A DNA stretch of 64,000 bases, from assembly GCA_963920575.1 (NCBI GenBank), contig OY986971.1:24260145-24324144 (forward strand). The letters are read 5' to 3'. The notes below the pieces were generated by a model. That model ran no database searches. It saw only the letters and a list, made by a program, of their open reading frames with translations, and was not told where the DNA came from. The stretch comes from Narthecium ossifragum (Eukaryota > Streptophyta > Magnoliopsida > Dioscoreales > Nartheciaceae). Every line of letters begins with the position of its first letter. Position 1 is the first letter of the stretch. Made by a program: the position numbers and the translations under genes. This document shows, piece after piece, positions 9,600-20,350 of this stretch.

Positions 9600-10077
9600 C
9601 ACTACTCGACACTACTCATACATGGCTCTGATACCAAAGTAACGGAAGGAAAGGGTATTTTTCAGAAGATCTTATCTCAAAGAGACTGGCGCTCGATGCT
9701 GCCGATCCTTTTGAAGGGATCGGAAGGTAGAACTGAACTATGAAAGTTCCAGCCTTGGGATAAGCGTTTCAAAAATTACCCAAACAAAGTAATAAGAAAA
9801 GAAGATACTTACAAAGACTTAGCTATATTCCACTGGTTCTTGATTACAAGGGGAAGAGAGGTTACAAGAGGAGAGTGGGTGAAAACCAGCGTACTGAACT
9901 CAGACGAGTTCTTCCTCTTATATAGAGGTACAAGCCTTCAAGGCTAAGTAAAGCTACATTATTGAGAGAATATTTCTCTTTCAATCCTGTCGGCTCAGTG
10001 GAGCAATAATGCTCAAAAGGTAGGGCCCGCCACTTCGTGTGCTGAGTTGGTTTGCAGTCGAGTGAGTGGCGCATTAT
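9600..10077 (-). other. Caulimovirid intergenic region with promoter and tRNA-Met primer-binding site
   Basis: On the minus strand this reads as a plant pararetrovirus regulatory region. A TATA box CTATATAAG (9917-9925 inverse) is followed by a leader and then TGGTATCAGAGCCA (9623-9636 inverse), the initiator-tRNA-Met primer site conserved in Caulimoviridae. The same region recurs at 11094-11217 (plus) and 11240-11508 (minus). It is endogenised viral DNA, and its orientation is opposite to the neighbouring coat-protein fragment. Confidence 0.8.
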
Positions 10078-11117
10078 CTGTTAAGCTTGAAAATAATCAA
10101 CAACAAACCGATGCGGTTTACACATTAGTTTTAACTATTCTTGACCATTTTACTGGTAATCTCACTGGTCAGGGGGAGCGAACACGCACTTTGTTGCAAA
10201 ATCTTCGTTGCCCTACTCTTACCCATTTTCGCTGGTATAAAGATGTTTTTATTACCCGCGTTATGCAATTAAATGACGCTCATAGTAGTCATTGGAAGTC
10301 AAAATTCATTGATGGATTACCTAATCTATTTGCTGAACGTGTGAGAAATTATATGCGGGAACAGAATGGTGGTATAATCCCCTTCGAGTCTTGCACTTAT
10401 GGAGCATTAATAAATGCTTGCATTCATGAAGGATTAAGTTTATATAATGATATTAAATTAAAACATCAATTAAAAACGCATAAACTTACTGAAAAGAGAC
10501 AGCTTGGAGAATTCTGCGAGCAGTTTGCCTTTGATGAACCTCGAAAGCTGAAACCACCTCCTGAACGAATAGAAAAAAGGAGAAAACCCTTTTTTAAAAA
10601 GAAATTTAAGAAATCTATACCACAAAAGGGTAATACTCAAAAACGACCTAAAATAGATAAAAGTAAAGCAAAATGCTTTAAATGTGGTAAAATTGGCCAC
10701 TACGCTAATCGATGTTATACTAAGAAAAAAATTAATGAAATAGAAGACGAGGGATTAAAGAAATCTTTATATAAGGTTATGATTACTACTGATTCCGACA
10801 CTGATAATTCAATAGAATATGCTGAATCTGCCACTGACTTTACTCAAGAAATATCTTCAGAAGATGAACATAAATGTACTAAATGTTCTAAGAAGGATAA
10901 AACTGATTATTGGAGACAGATTGTTGAAATGAATAACCTTTCTATTAATATGATATCCTTCAATAAAGATTTTATTGCTAAGCTTTTGACTGAAGGAGAC
11001 ATAGCTCCTGATCTTAAAGCTCAGTTAATTGATATGTGTTTAAAACATAATCAAAAGATTGAAGCCCCTCGAATTGACAATACCGACAGGATTGAAAGAG
11101 AAATATTCTCTCAATAA
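10078..11117 (+). pseudogene. Endogenous caulimovirid coat-protein region (gag-like) fragment
   Basis: A continuous frame of about 346 codons resembles the Caulimoviridae coat-protein core (motifs FRWYKD, FIDGLP, FAERVR, TYGALI, TEKRQLGEF). A lysine-rich stretch follows, then a CCHC zinc knuckle CFKCGKIGHYANRC (near residue 210 if counted from the upstream ATG at 10047), then an acidic D/E/S region. The viral part starts abruptly at about 10078, where it is fused to inverted intergenic sequence, and ends at about 11094, where it runs into a plus-strand copy of the intergenic region. It lacks movement protein, protease, reverse transcriptase and RNase H. It is an old, rearranged integrant with no capacity to form a virus from this locus. 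Confidence 0.85.
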
Positions 11118-11217
11118 TGTAGCTTTACTTAGCCTTGAAGGCTTGTACCTCTATATAAGAGGAAGAACTCGTCTGAGTTCAGTATGCTGGTTTTCACCCA
11201 CTCTCCTCTTGTAACCA
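11094..11217 (+). other. Second copy of the caulimovirid promoter region
   Basis: Plus-strand copy of the intergenic region, with CTATATAAG at 11151-11159. The junction with the coat-protein frame lies within a CCGACAGGATTGAAAG segment shared by the other copies. It is followed by a (TA)n run at 11218-11238. Confidence 0.78.
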
Positions 11218-11239
11218 TATATATATATATATATATATC

Positions 11240-11508
11240 AAAGGCTTAGGTATATTCCACTGGTTCTTGATTACAAGGAGAAGAGAGGTTACAAGAGGAG
11301 AGTGGGTGAAAACCAGCGTACTGAACTCAGACGAGTTCTTCCTCTTATATAGAGGTACAAGCCTTCAAGGCTAAGTAAAGCTACATTATTGAGAGAATAT
11401 TTCTCTTTTAATCCTGTCGGCTCAGTGGAGCAATAATGCTCAAAAGGTAGGGCCCGCCACTTCGTGTGCTGAGTTGGTTTGCAGTCGAGTGAGTGGCGCA
11501 TTATCTGA
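11240..11508 (-). other. Third copy of the caulimovirid promoter region
   Basis: Minus-strand copy nearly identical to 9862-10077, starting within the leader (CCACTGGTTCTTGATTACAAG) and including the TATA box. Unlike the first copy, it is joined to a viral coding fragment at about 11509. Confidence 0.78.
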
Positions 11509-11893
11509 TCTTATCAGGAGCGAATCTTCAAAAGGCTCGGTGACATAAGCATATCACTAGTGGGTGGAGGAGATGGTGGATGCTCCACCACTGGTGGTAC
11601 CCTTCTTTTTCCCTGGCAAATCTTGGGAAATAATCTGGGTCCAGATTGCCTCGTGATCACCATAAGGGTCTTGAGCATCTTGCATGAGATCATCTGCTCT
11701 GTCAGGACTAGCAAAATGGCTAGTAAATTGGTTTTTTAAATGTTCATAACATTTCTGCATGATTTCATTTTCAGATGCATGAGGAAATTGTCGTTCAAAC
11801 ATTTTTTGTAGCCGAATCATAGAATGTTCTCTTGGTGGTTCAAGCATTCTTTTTTCTTTTAATAGGCTTTCATTAGCCTTAATAATTTCTTGG

Positions 11894-11900
<7 letters not shown>
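11509..11900 (-). pseudogene. Unassigned caulimovirid coding fragment
   Basis: The minus-strand frame from about 11890 to 11557 (MIRLQKMFERQFPHASENEI, then YEHLKNQF) ends next to the intergenic region. I cannot assign it to a named viral protein by eye; position suggests sequence just upstream of the genome's intergenic region. It breaks off in (TA)n at about 11896. It could instead be non-viral sequence trapped with the integrant. Confidence 0.5.
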
Positions 11901-11931
<31 letters not shown>

Positions 11932-12081
11932 TTATATAAATATATCTGAATATATAGATAAAGAAAAGAGAAGAGATTTCAAAATGATGAAATCCTCACG
12001 TCCTCACCAGATTGGCCCGGGCCTCTATGGTAGGGCTTGACATAGAAACTCTATGTCAGGCCCCCCGAATCCACTAACTTG

Positions 12082-12960
12082 GGGCAACCTGCTTGCATAT
12101 TAAGCTCACGAGAGATGGCTTGAACAAAAGATAGACAAAACTTCCCAATTAGTCACCACATCATAAGACTTGCCATGAACTAGGCTCACTGTTGCTATAG
12201 AATCACTTTCGACCATTACCAGTCGCCGGCAGCCGGACGTGCGCACGCCTCCTGCAAAGCTAGACGGATTGCATCTGACCCGCCCAGTAGTACAACATCA
12301 TGCAAGTAGTCCCCCAGCCGAGACCAAACCCGGCGTGTTGCAGTCCTGAACGCTTGGTGGAGTTCCGAGTGTCATCTCGTGGAAGAAGAAGAAGGGTGCT
12401 AGAGCATGTGAGCTCTAGGTTGGAGTGTGTGTCGGGGGGGCGTCAGATATGCCGGCGTCGACCCTGAGTTAGTGAGTCTGTATAAACCCTCTTCATAGTG
12501 GATGTTTTGGTTCGTGGTTTTTTTCTTCTCATTAGAGAAGTTTTTTTCCAAGTTAAAATCGTGTCTCTTCATGTGTGCATGCTAATGTATACTTTCATTA
12601 AGCTTCTCAAGTCTATGATCTATCTATAATTCGATACTTGATCCAAAATAAACTTAGGGCCCGTTTGGATCGAGGATAGGATAAGTTTGTATGTTGGATA
12701 AAGTAAAAGTTATGCGAGTATTAAAGGTAGTTATGTAAGATTATGAATAAAGTGTTTGGATGTATAATTAGGGTTTATGTATACTTATCCTCAATCCAAA
12801 CGGGAACTTAGTGTAAATCGGAATCTGACTAATCTATGCACATACTGTCCATCTTTTAAACTTCGGAGCATGAACAAGATGTTGGTTTATAAATAGGTTA
12901 GGGTCGCTAATGATGGCTAGACTCAGAGCTAATGCCAAATGATTTAACCCACTTAATTAA
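12082..12960. repeat. Segmental duplication copy 1, right part
   Basis: 12082-12345 matches 15998-16245, and 12346-12955 matches 19719-20345. Relative to copy 2, about 310 bp (19406-19718) are missing at 12345. It contains the MITE at 12657-12807. Confidence 0.9.
12657..12807. mobile_element. Tourist-like MITE, 151 bp (TSD TTA)
   Basis: Ends GGGCCCGTTTGGATCGAG and inverted GTTCCCGTTTGGATTGAG with TTA on both sides (12654-12656, 12808-12810). An orthologous copy in the duplicated segment (20049-20199) shows that it inserted before the duplication. Confidence 0.85.
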
Positions 12961-13385
12961 ATCATTTAATTAAGTGCCCGTCTTCGTCTACCTTAGGCCC
13001 TCCTTCACCAGATCTACTCTCCCCGCACTCGCCGACCAAGCTCACACCCCGACATGGGACTCTTTCGCCTCGACATCGAGCTCCTCCGGGACCTCCGTCA
13101 AGATCATCACCGAGCTCTTGGTCCTGACCTCGAGCGACGCCAGCGCCCGTCTTCGTCAGCTTGAGGCCGTCATCCGATGACTTCAGCCTCTCCGCCGAGG
13201 TCCACACCGAGCTCCAACCCGGGCGACGCCCCTGCCTCTCCACTTCGGCGAAGATGCATCCACACCGAACCCCAAGAGCTCCGGTGTCCTTCATGCCTCG
13301 TCGACAAGGCACGCTGCAGGTTCCATCTCGCCGGATGCTTCCTTCTCCTCACCAGCAGAGTTCTAGTCCATGCTGCTTTGCACAA
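12961..13385. other. C-rich pseudo-coding tract
   Basis: GC-rich sequence with open frames on both strands and no recognisable domain. It probably belongs to the 3' untranslated part of the gypsy-like element whose terminus lies at about 14577-15205. Confidence 0.35.
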
Positions 13386-13390
13386 GCCTG

Positions 13391-13676
13391 AAGCAACAAG
13401 TTGCTTCTCGTCGGCAAAATTTCAGAGCAACAAGTTGCTCCTCGAAAAAAACTGGGAGCAATAAGTTACTCCTCATCGGCAAGGTCCAAAGCAACAAGCT
13501 GTTTCTTGCAGGCAAAATCTCAGAGCAACAAGTTGCTCCTCGTCAAAAAAAATGGGACCAATAAGTTGCTCCTCGTCGGCAAGGCTCAAAGCAACAAGTT
13601 GCTTCTCGCCGGTTGCTTCTCGTAAACTCTCGGAGTAACAAGTTACTCCTGCAAGGCCCGAAGCAACAAGTTGCCT
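13391..13676. repeat. Array of nine short palindromes, ~33-bp period
   Basis: GAGCAACAAGTTGCTC-type palindromes start at about 13391, 13425, 13456, 13489, 13523, 13556, 13589, 13633 and 13661. Spacers are related (CTCGTCGGCAAAATCTCA / AAGGTCCAA). Several units carry paired changes that keep self-complementarity (AAGCAAC..GTTGCTT; GAGTAAC..GTTACTC). Confidence 0.85.
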
Positions 13677-13679
13677 CTC

Positions 13680-14576
13680 GCCATCAGCCATCCACAACAC
13701 AATAAAAAAAAAGATGACATATCTTCCATCCACAACACAATAAAAAAAAAGGGGGCGTATCTTCAATGATAGACGCTGTCTTTACCCGCGACTACCGTGA
13801 AATCGCAGTGCCACCGCAGCAATCCAGACATGTGTCTAGAAGAAAAGAAAAGAAAAAGCCCGAAATTTTGATCAGATGAAAAGATTGGATCATGAAAAAA
13901 ACCTAGGCTCGGAGATGTCATCCTCCCCACGTGCGGACGACATTTTCTCCTCGGTCAAAATTCCAAACTATGTGGCTAACAGTATAAAAAATTATTATAC
14001 TGCATACATCCTATATATATGCATGGGATGGAAATCTGATTTTGAGTAGGATTTTCCGGAATTTTATGGGATAAGGATTTGTTTAAATTCAAATCTAACA
14101 AGAGTTATCTAAAAAAAAAGAAGGATATGTTGAATGGGGTCCATTTGAAAGGAAGGGCTCATGTGATATACTTGACTCCAACTTGTATTCATCCCAAAAG
14201 GCAACCATAGATTGGAATAAGATAAATACAAAACAATCTTATTCTAATTAAGGTAAGATATCTTCAGATCTGAAAATATTGTTTGGACTCCTAATACAAT
14301 TATTAGAGTCATAATCCATGTGTCATCATAGCATGCATATGATGGCTTGCTCATTCTTATGACAAAATTATGAGCAGCATTCAAAAAATCAATTATATTC
14401 TTTCGGATTTAAATATGAAAGAATTGTTATCCTAAATTATTCCAAACAAAGAGATTTTCTTCTCACGGTATGATATCTTGCATTCGGGATAGCCTCTTGA
14501 TTAACCCTTGAATAATCAAAAGTTTTCGAGCCATGCGCGTTCAAATCACAAAAGTTTCTCACGCAGGGCTCGAGGG
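13680..14576. other. AT-rich sequence upstream of the polypurine tract; no gene
   Basis: A short duplication CCATCCACAACACAATAAAAAAAA occurs at about 13688 and 13729. The rest is AT-rich without domains and is probably retrotransposon 3' untranslated sequence. Confidence 0.4.
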
Positions 14577-15205
14577 GGCATCTGTAGACACCAATCTTGA
14601 CTAAGGTCAAATTTGAGGGTATTTACGAAATTACCCCTACTCGCCTCAGACATTCTTCGAATGTATGTTATCAGACGTACAAGTTCAAACACACAAAGAG
14701 CACACATACACTGCTCTATATGTGACCATTCATGGTTTTGAAAGTACCCTACACAAACCAAGAGCATGAAAGGCGTTTCGGTAATTTTCCCAGCCCGAGG
14801 GTATTTTAGGAATTCAGGACAAAATACATGCCTGAACTCTATAAATATCATATCATAACCCTATATAGCTTTTACGGCATCCTACAAAAGCTAAGAAGAT
14901 ATAGGGGCATTTTGGTAATTTTATCACATCAAGGGTATTTTGGGGATTTAAGTGAAATATATTCTCACACTCTCTCCTATACTCCATCATGCATTTTACA
15001 TGGTTCAGATAACATCCTACATAAATTAAAAGGACTCGGGGGCATTTTGGTAATTTTGCCCACCAAGGGTATTTTGGGAATTTTGACTAAAATATGTGTT
15101 CAGGGTCCCTACAATATCTAAGAAATATCCCGTATGGTTTTTATAACATCTTATAGAAACCAAAAGCATAAAGGACATTTCAGTAAGTTTTACCTTCTAA
15201 GGTTA
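14577..15205 (+). mobile_element. 3' end of a gypsy-like element: polypurine tract and truncated LTR
   Basis: CGAGGGGGCATC is followed directly by TGTAGACACC at about 14590, the usual polypurine tract/LTR start of many plant Ty3/gypsy elements. The LTR body is a degenerate ~135-bp tandem repeat (GGCATTTTGGTAATTTT..AAGGGTATTTTGGGAATTTT..CATCCTACAT). It stops at about 15205, where the second segmental copy begins. A homologous stretch occurs at 16434-17580. Open frames here are repeat artefacts conserved only because the copies are similar. Confidence 0.65.
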
Positions 15206-15215
15206 TAAAAAGAAA

Positions 15216-15326
15216 ATTAAACAAATATTTTAAGAGTAAAGTTCTAAAGATTTTAAATGGAATTAATATAAAAAGGATTTAAAAAGGAAATTAAAATAAC
15301 ATACCTGCTGTGTCCATAGAGGTCTG

Positions 15327-15361
<35 letters not shown>

Positions 15362-16242
15362 GAGGCCTGAGAGAGAAGATGGGTGTGCTCGCAGACGAAG
15401 AGAAGGAAATAGATAACATCATTGTCTTAAAATTACATGGCCCAAGGATGTTATCAGAAAATAGATAACATCATTGTCTCCATACTTGTGTATCTGCTAA
15501 AGATAGATAGGGGTAGTTACCGTGTTAGGAAGCAATGGTGTCATGGGTTTAGAGACCTATGCTAAGCTGGCCAGCAAACAATCGAACTATCTTTTGCATT
15601 TAACAAAATTAAGATGGCAATGCACCTTCTTCTGAGGAAGGTTCTACAAGTAAATGCTCTGTATAAATCGTCTATTGGTCTACACATTTAGCTAGTGCAT
15701 TGATTTCTACTCCATCCGGGCTTTGTAACAACTTCTCTGTTGTTGGCTGAGCTAAAAAAACAAAAAAAAGGAAAAAAAAGAAAAGAAAAGGAAATAAGCC
15801 TCTTCAGTCTTTCCAGTTCCCCACACAGGCATACCAATTTGGGTATGGAGATATATTTCCAATGGTTCAAGGTTTTGAATCAAAGAGTTCTTCAGATATC
15901 ATCTTTCCCAATTTATTGTCAAAATGAAGTCTGCATGCCCTCAGGAAGCTTGCATATTAAGCTACATCAGACTAACCCACACCACATAGGGCACTAACCT
16001 GGGCCAACCTGCTAGCATATTAAGCTCACGAGAGATGACTTGAACAAAAGATAGACAAAACTTCCCAATTAGCCACAACATCGGAGGACTTGCCATTGAC
16101 TAGGCTCACTGTTGCTATAGAATCACTTTCGACCACTATCAGTCGCCGACAGTCGGAGGTGTGCACGCCTCCTGCAAAGCTAGACGGATTGCATCTGACC
16201 CGCCCAGTAGTACAACATCATGAAAGTAGTCCCCTAGCCGGG
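15216..16242. repeat. Segmental duplication copy 2, left part
   Basis: Matches 8028-8800 plus 12082-12345. The uninterrupted CACTAACCTGGGCCAACCTG at about 15990-16010 is the unoccupied target of the element at 8801-12072. It is interrupted at 16250 by a hAT-like element and resumes after 19405. Confidence 0.92.
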
Positions 16243-16433
16243 ATGCGGCCAGGGGCAGACCCAGCCTTCGGCTCACCCGGGCTGTAGCTCGGGTCGCCCA
16301 GGAGCCTAAAACCCAGCTATGTTAGGTTGGTTAGTCCAATTAGCCCATTAGTCTAAGCCAACCCAGCCCATGATCAATTGTATTCTCTCTCTAGGCTCTA
16401 TCTATCAACCCATATGTTTGTATTGGCAATTAT

Positions 16434-17580
16434 AGACACCAATTTTGACTAAGGTCAAATTTGAGGATATTTACAAAATTACCCCTACTAGCCTCAAACA
16501 TTCTTCGAAGGTATGTTATCAGACGTACAAGTTCAAACACACAAAGAGCACACATACACTGCTCTATATGTGACCCTTTATGATTTTGAAAGTATCCTAC
16601 ACAAACCAGGAGCATGAAGGACGTTTCGGTAATTTTACCCGCCCGAGGATATTTTAGGAATTCAGGAAAAAAATACATGCATGAACTCTATAAATATCAT
16701 ATCATCATCCTATATAGCTTTTACGGCATCCTACAAAAGCTAAGAAGATATAGGGGCATTTTGGTAATTTTATCACATCAAGGGTATTTTGGGGATTTAA
16801 GTGAAATATATTCTCACACTCTCTCCTATACTCTATCATGCGTTTTACATGGTTCAGATAACATCCTACATAAATTAAAAGGACTCGGGGGCATTTTGGT
16901 AATTTTGCCCACCATGGGTATTTTGGGAATTTTGACTAAAATATGTGTTCAGAGTCCCTACAATATCTAAGAAATATCACGTATGGTTTTTATAACATCT
17001 TATAGAAACCAAAACCATAAAAGACATTTCGATAAGTTTTACCTTCTAAGGGTATCTTGGTCATTTTAGCCAAATATAGGCTTGACCCAACTACAACATT
17101 CCAAGATAGTTCATGATGGTTTTGAAGGCATCCTATATAAACCAAAAACATGAAAAAGGGTATTTTGGTCATTTAGCCCTTCGGGGGTATTTTGGTCATT
17201 TACTCTAAATGCACATTTTCCACGTACACATGATAAATATGTCCTCCGCCCTTTAAGGTATCATCTACTTGAGGGGTATTATTGTCCAAAACATATATGG
17301 ACTCTACGCCAACCAAAGTGCCAAAAGAGTATTTTGGTAATTTTACCCTCATATCAACCTTCTTAAAGCTTTGATGGCATCCTACACAAGCTATGGGGGC
17401 CGAGGGTATTTTGGTCATTTTAAACCTCTAGGGGTATAATGATCCAAAAAATATATGCAAAGGCACCTCTACCTACTTTGGGGGTATTTCGGCCCAAAAA
17501 CATATATGACTGATAAAAAGGGTATTTTGATAATTTACACTTATACCCTTGCCCAAGGGCATTAGGATAAATTGTCTACA
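16434..17580 (+). mobile_element. Gypsy-like LTR sequence with ~135-bp internal repeats
   Basis: Begins TATAGACACC (TGTAGACACC in the copy at 14590) and contains about seven degenerate units with GGGTATTTTGGTAATTTT and CATCCTACA motifs. TGTCTACA at 17573-17580 is the inverse of the LTR start. A promoter-like CCTATAAATAGAGGGG at about 18136 suggests the LTR may extend beyond 17580; the true 3' end is unclear and I see no flanking duplication. Confidence 0.5.
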
Positions 17581-18194
17581 ACGTGGTCAAATATTTGAAA
17601 ATTTTAAAAAAATATTCAAAATTTGAACTAATATTAAAATTCAAATTCGGGATTCGAATTCGAATTCAAATAGATTTGATATCCAAACCCTTAACTACCT
17701 AAATCCTTCCCTTTTAACCATCCAAATCTGAACTGTATGTATCTTCTCAAACCAACCTAAATAAAAGTGTGCATGTGCATGCCGACACCCAAGCTTTCTA
17801 TTAGAATTATGAAATGTAACATTGGCAGCATATAATTGAACTAGGACAAAGTTCTGAGGAAACAACATACCATGTCTCCCAACAAATCAGACGTGGCATC
17901 TAATTGAAGTAGGGTGTAGCTTAAGATAAAATTCCGAGGGAGCAACATCCATGCCTCCCAACAAATTTGATCTCCCCTCAGCCCTCTTACGCACACGTGT
18001 TTTCCAAGTATTATTAAAAAAATAATAATAAATAAGAAGATTTGATCTCATCTCAAACCGCTGAATCTCTCAGCCGTGAGAAGCAAGCTAACACATTTTC
18101 AAATTTCGGAAATCCCACCTGAACCTCTCCTAACACCTATAAATAGAGGGGTGAAGGCAAAGGGGCTTGAAAGAGGGTTGAACAGATAGAAAGC

Positions 18195-18345
18195 TTGGAG
18201 AAGAAGGAAGTTTATTTCCTTGAAGACACCGAGAGATAGGAGAAGGAAATTTATTTCCTTGAAAACGCCGAGAGATAGGAGAAGGAAATTTATTTTTTTA
18301 AAGACGCCGAGAGATAGGAGAATGAAACTTATTTCCTTGAAGATC
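18195..18345 (+). repeat. ~39-bp tandem repeat, four units
   Basis: Units of GAAGACACCGAGAGATAGGA followed by GAAGGAAATTTATTTCCTT, with TTTATTTCCTTGAA phase markers. They lie just downstream of the TATA-like box at 18136. Confidence 0.85.
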
Positions 18346-19405
18346 GTGCCATCAATCCAAAAGTCCAAAGCAAGAGATTTAAGGGTTCTTCATCGACAAC
18401 GAAGGTGTGGGTCGAAGGCCTAAGCCTTCACCCAAAATCCTTCTTATTTCCTTTCTTCTTCCTCTTCTTATTTTTCATTTTGGATGTAACGGGATTTTAA
18501 GGCCCGAATCCTTAATCAGGGGTCTTCCCTTTTGGGTTGTAATTGATGGGTTGCCAATCTCATCATCGGTATGCAGTTCCCAAAGAAAAAAGGATTTGCA
18601 GCTTGTGATGATGTTGGAAACTCAGGAGTGTTGTTCCCGCAAATCCCACCATGTAATTCAAACTTTTGATCACAATAAAATTAACAAATCTCGTTCCCCC
18701 GAGATCTCGATTTTATTGTCGAATAGCAATAAACACCTTCAAGCGATGGCAACCATACACAGTAAAAGAAAAAGGAAATAGAAAATGACACAAAGACACA
18801 AGATTTATGTGGTTCGGCAAGAATGTCTATGCCAACGGGGAGAGAGATCGTCTTTCTTTCACTATGCAGAACATGGGTTACAAAACTCTCAATCTCACAG
18901 CCGTTCCAATATGTTTTATCCTTAACCCTAATCCTAAGTTACATGAGTATTTATACTCCTCCATACATAACCTAATCCAGGTCAGGTCTAAAGAAAAAAT
19001 AGGCTGGATCCACTAAAACAAATCCTAAAATCCGTTTAGCTTCCCGGGGCGCTGCCCCCGGAACCCCCTACCGTGAGCGCTGCCACTGGGCCCCCGCACC
19101 CCCCGTGCGGCTTTGCTTAGTGTGTCATAGTCGAACCGGCGACAGAATCCAAGGCATCCCAATACACAACAGTTTGCAATATTAGGAATATAAAAGTAAT
19201 AACGGCTAATACGGTAGTATCCTTCCCCTTCGTATTACTTAACACCTAACACCCTTCCCTTTCGTATGCATGATTCAATTAAAGCAAGCCATTGCGAGGT
19301 ATTTATTCTCTTAATTTATGTTATTCTCTTTCAATTTTTATTGTTCTCTTTTATATACGTAGCCCGGGCGGACTTCAAATCCTGGGTTCGCCCCTAGATG
19401 CGGCC

Positions 19406-20350
19406 CCATAAGATGTCCTTCGGCCGGACGCGGACCACGGCCCTATCCGATGCGGTCATAAGCTTGGACTTTGTTAGGATCAGATTGAGTTCTATTTGTA
19501 ATTTGGCAATTCGTTTCGCCGAATCATGCTTTCGAGTCATGTTTTCGGTATGGGATGATTTAAATTCGATACCAATTTAGAATTATCAATTCAATGGATT
19601 TTGGATTGATTGTGATGGGCTTGGTAAGGGGTTATAAATAGGGTGATGATGAGAACCCTAGGTATTCTTTCGGCATTGTGAACCTTTGGCGGCTGACGTG
19701 AAGACCGAAGGGATCGTGGGACCAAATCCGGCGTGTTGCAGTCCGGAACGCTTGGTGGAGTTCCGAGCGTCATCTCATGGAAGAAGAAGGGTGCTAGAGC
19801 ATATGAGCTCTAGATTAGAGTGTGTGTCGGGGGCGTCAGATGTGCCAGCATCGACCCTGAGTTAGTGAGTCCGTATAAACCCTCTTCGTAGTGGATGTTT
19901 TGGTTCGTGGTTTTTTTCTTCTCATTAGAGAAGTTTTTTCCAAGTTAAAATCGTGCCTTTTCATGTGTGCATGCTAATCTATACTTTCATTAAGCTTCTC
20001 AAGTCTATGATCTATCTATAATTCGATACTTGATCCAAAATAAACTTAAGGCCCGTTTGGATCGAGAATAGGATGAGTTTGTATGTTGGACAAAGTAAAA
20101 ATTATGCGAGCATTAAAGGTAGTTATGTAAGATTATGGATAAAGTGTTTGAATGTATAATTGGGGTTTATGTATACTTATCCTCAATCCAAAAGGGCACT
20201 TAGTGTAAATCAAAATCTGACTAATCTATGCACGTACTGCCCATCTTTTAGACTTCGGAGCATGAACAAGTTGTTGGTTTATAAATAGGTTAGGGTTGCT
20301 ACTGATGGCTAGACTCAGACCTAATGCCAAATGATTTAACCCACTTAATT
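19406..20350. repeat. Segmental duplication copy 2, right part
   Basis: 19719-20345 matches 12346-12955. The first 310 bp have no counterpart in copy 1. GTTATAAATAGGGTG (about 19632) and GTTTATAAATAGG (about 20277) are TATA-like, so the unit may be retrotransposon LTR sequence belonging to the copia element that follows; boundaries are unresolved. Confidence 0.75.
20049..20199. mobile_element. Tourist-like MITE, copy in the duplicated segment (TSD TTA)
   Basis: Counterpart of 12657-12807 with the same ends (GGCCCGTTTGGATCGAG..) and TTA at 20046-20048 and 20200-20202. Confidence 0.8.

Larger units (their letters stand above)
8801..12072. mobile_element. Long-TIR MULE-like element hosting viral DNA
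   Basis: Ends GGATTCGGGGGGCCTGACAT (8801) and the inverted match ending 12072 extend about 165 bp inward before reaching TA repeats. The flanking 9-bp duplication is ACTAACCTG (8792-8800) and ACTAACTTG (12073-12081), one mismatch. The second copy of the surrounding segment (about 15990-16005) lacks the element and shows the empty site. Each end also carries a local hairpin (GGCCTGACATAGA, 3-base loop, inverse). The interior holds (TA)n runs, a large hairpin and caulimovirid fragments; there is no transposase. Confidence 0.85.
16251..19397. mobile_element. hAT-like element, 3.1 kb, perfect 8-bp TSD
   Basis: Starts AGGGGCAGACCCAG and ends CTGGGTTCGCCCCTAG, imperfect inverted ends, with ATGCGGCC on both sides (16243-16250, 19398-19405). 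An 8-bp duplication fits the hAT superfamily. No transposase is seen. The interior is filled with gypsy-LTR-like sequence (16434-18600) and copia-leader-like sequence (about 18660-19180). Confidence 0.75.

Noticed and set aside
9600..11900. Possibility that the viral locus could yield virus
   Set aside because: Only promoter copies, a coat-protein fragment and a small unassigned fragment are present, in mixed orientation; movement, protease and polymerase functions are absent.
13391..13676. CRISPR-like array of palindromic repeats
   Set aside because: Repeats are short and variable, spacers are related to each other, there are no cas genes, and the surroundings are plant retrotransposon-like DNA. 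Reported as a palindrome array instead.
14828..16970. Related ~97 and ~118 codon frames at 14828 and 16614
   Set aside because: They lie in the tandem LTR repeat; conservation is explained by repeat identity, and the units drift out of frame.
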